This document shows, piece after piece, positions 12,387 through 14,107 of a stretch of 14,107 bases of DNA. Numbering within the stretch: the first letter of the stretch is position 1; each line of letters opens with the position of its first letter. The position numbers were made by a program, and so were the translations under genes. The stretch spans positions 1 to 14,107 of the forward strand of contig DATCDK010000298.1 of assembly GCA_036510735.1 (NCBI GenBank). Direction: 5' to 3'. The notes below the pieces were generated by a model, which did not search any database, was not told the origin of the DNA, and saw nothing but the letters and a program-made list of their open reading frames with translations. The stretch is from PALSA-607 sp036510735. GTDB lineage: Bacteria; Actinomycetota; Actinomycetes; Acidothermales; Acidothermaceae.

Positions 12387-13414
12387 GTAGGCGGACCAGC
12401 GATCTCGACGAGGACGACGTCCGTGTCCGGCCTGGCCGTAGCTCGCGTCCGCGCAGTCGATTGCGTCCCGCCCACGATGAGGCCACGCCGGCGTACGTCC
12501 TTGCCGTCGATAGGGGCCGGTTCACCTGCGAAGTCGACGACCACGAAGTGACGGCGGTGCGCGCTCGTGAGCTCGGCCGCAAGTCGGTCGTCGTCGGCGA
12601 CCATGTCGGATTGGTCGGCGACGTCTCGGGTGCTACAGACACGCTCGCCCGACTGATCCGCATCGAGCCGCGGACGTCGGTGCTGCGCCGCAGTGCCGAC
12701 GACGGCGATCCGATGGAACGCATCATCGTCGCCAACGCCGAACAGCTCGCGATCGTGTCGGCGGTCGCAAACCCCGAGCCGCAGCCACGACTCATCGACC
12801 GCTATCTGGTCGCAGCTTTCGACGGCGGCCTCGAGCCGCTGCTCGTGCTCACCAAGGCCGACCTCGCCGATCCCGCGCCGCTGATCGAAGCCTATGCGCT
12901 CCTCGAACTGCGCATCGTCGTCACGCACAGCGGCCAACCGAGCGAGGAGTTGCGAGCGGTGTTGCGTGACCGTGTGACCGTGCTCGCCGGTAGTTCCGGC
13001 GTCGGCAAGTCGACGCTCATCAACGCGCTCGTGCCCGGTGCCGACCGCGCTACAGGTGATGTCAACGCAGTCACGGGCCGCGGTCGGCACGTCTCGACAT
13101 CGGCCGTCGTCCTTGACCTACCTGGCGGCGGCCGGGTGATCGACACCCCCGGCATCCGCTCGTTCGGACTCGCACACGTCGACGTCGATCGAGTAGTGGC
13201 CGCGTTCCCCGATCTTGCGCCAGGGATTGCGGAGTGCCCGCGCGGTTGCCAGCACGTTGCGCCCGACGAGAACACAGCCCTCACCGACCAGGACGGCGAC
13301 GAGGTAGCCAGGTGCGCGCTGGATGACTGGGTTGCCGCCGGCCACGCCGAACCGGCCCGCCTCGACTCACTGCGCCGGCTACTCGCGGCCCGCGATAAGC
13401 CCGACCTGGACTGA
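12383..13414 (+). CDS. rsgA: ribosome small subunit-dependent GTPase RsgA
   Basis: This 343-residue circularly permuted GTPase helps mature the 30S ribosomal subunit. The order is diagnostic: an OB-fold region (about 35-100), then G4 TKAD (157-160), G1 GSSGVGKST (203-211), the switch segment TGRGRHVSTSA, G3 DTPG (254-257), and a zinc-binding tail. The tail reads CPRGCQH (C285, C289, H291). The fourth ligand that normally follows as PGC is absent, and the next cysteine is C311, 20 residues later, so zinc binding may be altered. The N-terminus is a basic Arg/Ser-rich extension of about 30 residues. Translation is coupled to aroA through an ATGA overlap. The same aroA-rsgA order is known in mycobacteria (Rv3227-Rv3228, from memory). 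Confidence 0.95.
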   Translation: MSRRTSDLDEDDVRVRPGRSSRPRSRLRPAHDEATPAYVLAVDRGRFTCEVDDHEVTAVRARELGRKSVVVGDHVGLVGDVSGATDTLARLIRIEPRTSVLRRSADDGDPMERIIVANAEQLAIVSAVANPEPQPRLIDRYLVAAFDGGLEPLLVLTKADLADPAPLIEAYALLELRIVVTHSGQPSEELRAVLRDRVTVLAGSSGVGKSTLINALVPGADRATGDVNAVTGRGRHVSTSAVVLDLPGGGRVIDTPGIRSFGLAHVDVDRVVAAFPDLAPGIAECPRGCQHVAPDENTALTDQDGDEVARCALDDWVAAGHAEPARLDSLRRLLAARDKPDLD

Positions 13415-13430
13415 CCCCATCCTGAGGGGG
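13415..13430. terminator. hairpin between rsgA and the convergent DUF2087 gene
   Basis: CCCC (13415-13418) directly after the rsgA stop pairs with GGGG (13426-13430) around a 7-base loop. There is no T-run. The 23-base convergent gap leaves room for only one shared terminator. Confidence 0.35.
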
Positions 13431-13437
13431 CAGAGGC

Positions 13438-14010
13438 CTAGAGTTCGACGCTGCCCCCGGCCCGCCAGTACACGCCGTTCTCGCGTGCAAGGAAGTCCTC
13501 CTCGACCAGATATCGGCGAAGTGCGGCGTAGTCGGGGTGGTAGGCGAGCAACTTCTCATTGACCTCGACTTCGGGGTAACGAACGCCCGGATCGAAGTCA
13601 CGCGCGAGCATGTCGAGGACCACCAAACGCTTCGTGCGCCCCGCCGGCACGCGGACGAGCCGTCCGTCCCGGAAGAACGCGCGGAGCACGGCGGCGTGCG
13701 TCGGTGATTCATCCGTGATCTCGCCGGACGACGTGTGCCGCACGGGCGGCCAACGGTGCCCGGTCACCACCTCGCGAAGAGCGTCGACGTGCAACGTCCA
13801 GTTCGGACCGGCAGCCGATGCGAGACCCGCCGACTCCAGCCGTGTCAGCACGCGCAAGACATCACGCGTAGGCAGTTGCGTGCGCTGCGAAATGTCGCCC
13901 AGCGTTTGCGCACCGAGGACGAGGGCCGCGACCACCGGGAGCCGATCACCAGCGACGAGCAGCGCTAACACACTGGCCGCATCGGGTGTCGAGTCGTCGG
14001 CAGTGACCAC
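13438..14010 (-). CDS. DUF2087 protein with N-terminal winged-helix domain
   Basis: This is a 190-residue protein. Residues about 30-75 look like a winged helix (LGDISQRTQLPTRDVLRVLTRLESAGLA), and the C-terminal half is DUF2087: AFFRDGRLVRVPAGRTKRLV, DFDPGVRYPEVEVNEKLLAY, HPDYAALRRYLVEEDFLARE and a final GVYWR. Such proteins are annotated as putative transcription regulators, but the role of DUF2087 is not established; its helix pattern (PE-EVN--L--YHPDY--LRRYLVE) suggests a nucleic acid-binding or dimer module. The GTG at 14010 is 9 bases after the stop of the upstream partial gene, whose last codons include AGAGG as a ribosome binding site, so the two are cotranscribed. Confidence 0.9.
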   Translation of the reverse strand: MVTADDSTPDAASVLALLVAGDRLPVVAALVLGAQTLGDISQRTQLPTRDVLRVLTRLESAGLASAAGPNWTLHVDALREVVTGHRWPPVRHTSSGEITDESPTHAAVLRAFFRDGRLVRVPAGRTKRLVVLDMLARDFDPGVRYPEVEVNEKLLAYHPDYAALRRYLVEEDFLARENGVYWRAGGSVEL

Positions 14011-14019
14011 GGAATTCTC

Positions 14020-14106
14020 TTACCTCTCAGGCAATTCGAATAGCAAGGCCATCGACAGAGCGGTCAAACTCAGTCCGTCGCGCACCTCGCCACCACGCAC
14101 GAGATC
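14020..14106 (-). CDS. C-terminal fragment, possibly a Nudix hydrolase
   Basis: The right edge holds the last 28 codons of a minus-strand gene, ending LVRGGEVRDGLSLTALSMA then LLFELPER. A tail of the type G-x-I/V-x-DG-x-SL-x-AL is common at the C-terminus of Nudix (ADP-ribose pyrophosphatase-like) proteins, but 28 residues cannot prove it. It precedes the DUF2087 gene by 9 bases. Confidence 0.5.
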   Translation of the reverse strand, partial: DLVRGGEVRDGLSLTALSMALLFELPER

Positions 14107-14107
14107 A

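Overview
This is a high-GC, gene-dense bacterial window that is almost certainly from an actinomycete (Actinomycetota). The evidence is a sigma-R/RsrA pair of the mycothiol redox system, an AroA of the mycobacterial/streptomycete type, frequent GTG starts, and a 70-residue biotin carrier that closely resembles mycobacterial TB7.3. A gene order of BCCP / RsrA / sigma-R / SRAP / AroA / RsgA matches, from memory, the Rv3221c-Rv3228 neighbourhood of Mycobacterium tuberculosis. The PilT-like ATPase and membrane HD-GYP proteins argue against a mycobacterium. A deep-branching class such as Acidimicrobiia is possible but cannot be settled from the sequence.

Layout. (1) 1-2854, minus strand: a probable operon bioY - accC - small BCCP - pilT (pilT is cut by the window edge). 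It links biotin uptake to a biotin carboxylase and its carrier protein. (2) 2976-5709, minus strand: two adjacent membrane HD-domain proteins. The first transcribed is a canonical HD-GYP phosphodiesterase. The second lies one base downstream and has lost most of the HD-GYP metal ligands. A 20-codon ORF with its own ribosome binding site precedes the pair (5815-5877). (3) 5878-6483: about 600 bases with no convincing gene but several perfect inverted repeats, between divergent units. (4) 6484-7837, plus strand: two overlapping genes of unknown function, the first with an Ala/Pro-rich repeat linker. (5) 7865-11045, minus strand: SRAP protein - DksA/TraR-type zinc finger - alpha/beta hydrolase - sigR - rsrA. 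A textbook sigma-R promoter (GGGAAT-N18-GTT) lies upstream of sigR. (6) 11079-13414, plus strand: aroA and rsgA with a 4-base ATGA overlap, aroA probably being leaderless. (7) 13438-14107, minus strand: a DUF2087 winged-helix protein behind the tail of a possibly Nudix gene.

Working together: sigR-rsrA is a thiol-oxidation switch that appears to drive its own promoter and may make a long sigma isoform. bioY/accC/BCCP form a biotin-carboxylation module. The HD-GYP pair, its short upstream ORF, the structured spacer and the divergent unknown operon sit together inside an otherwise conserved actinobacterial neighbourhood. They are the least explained part of the window.
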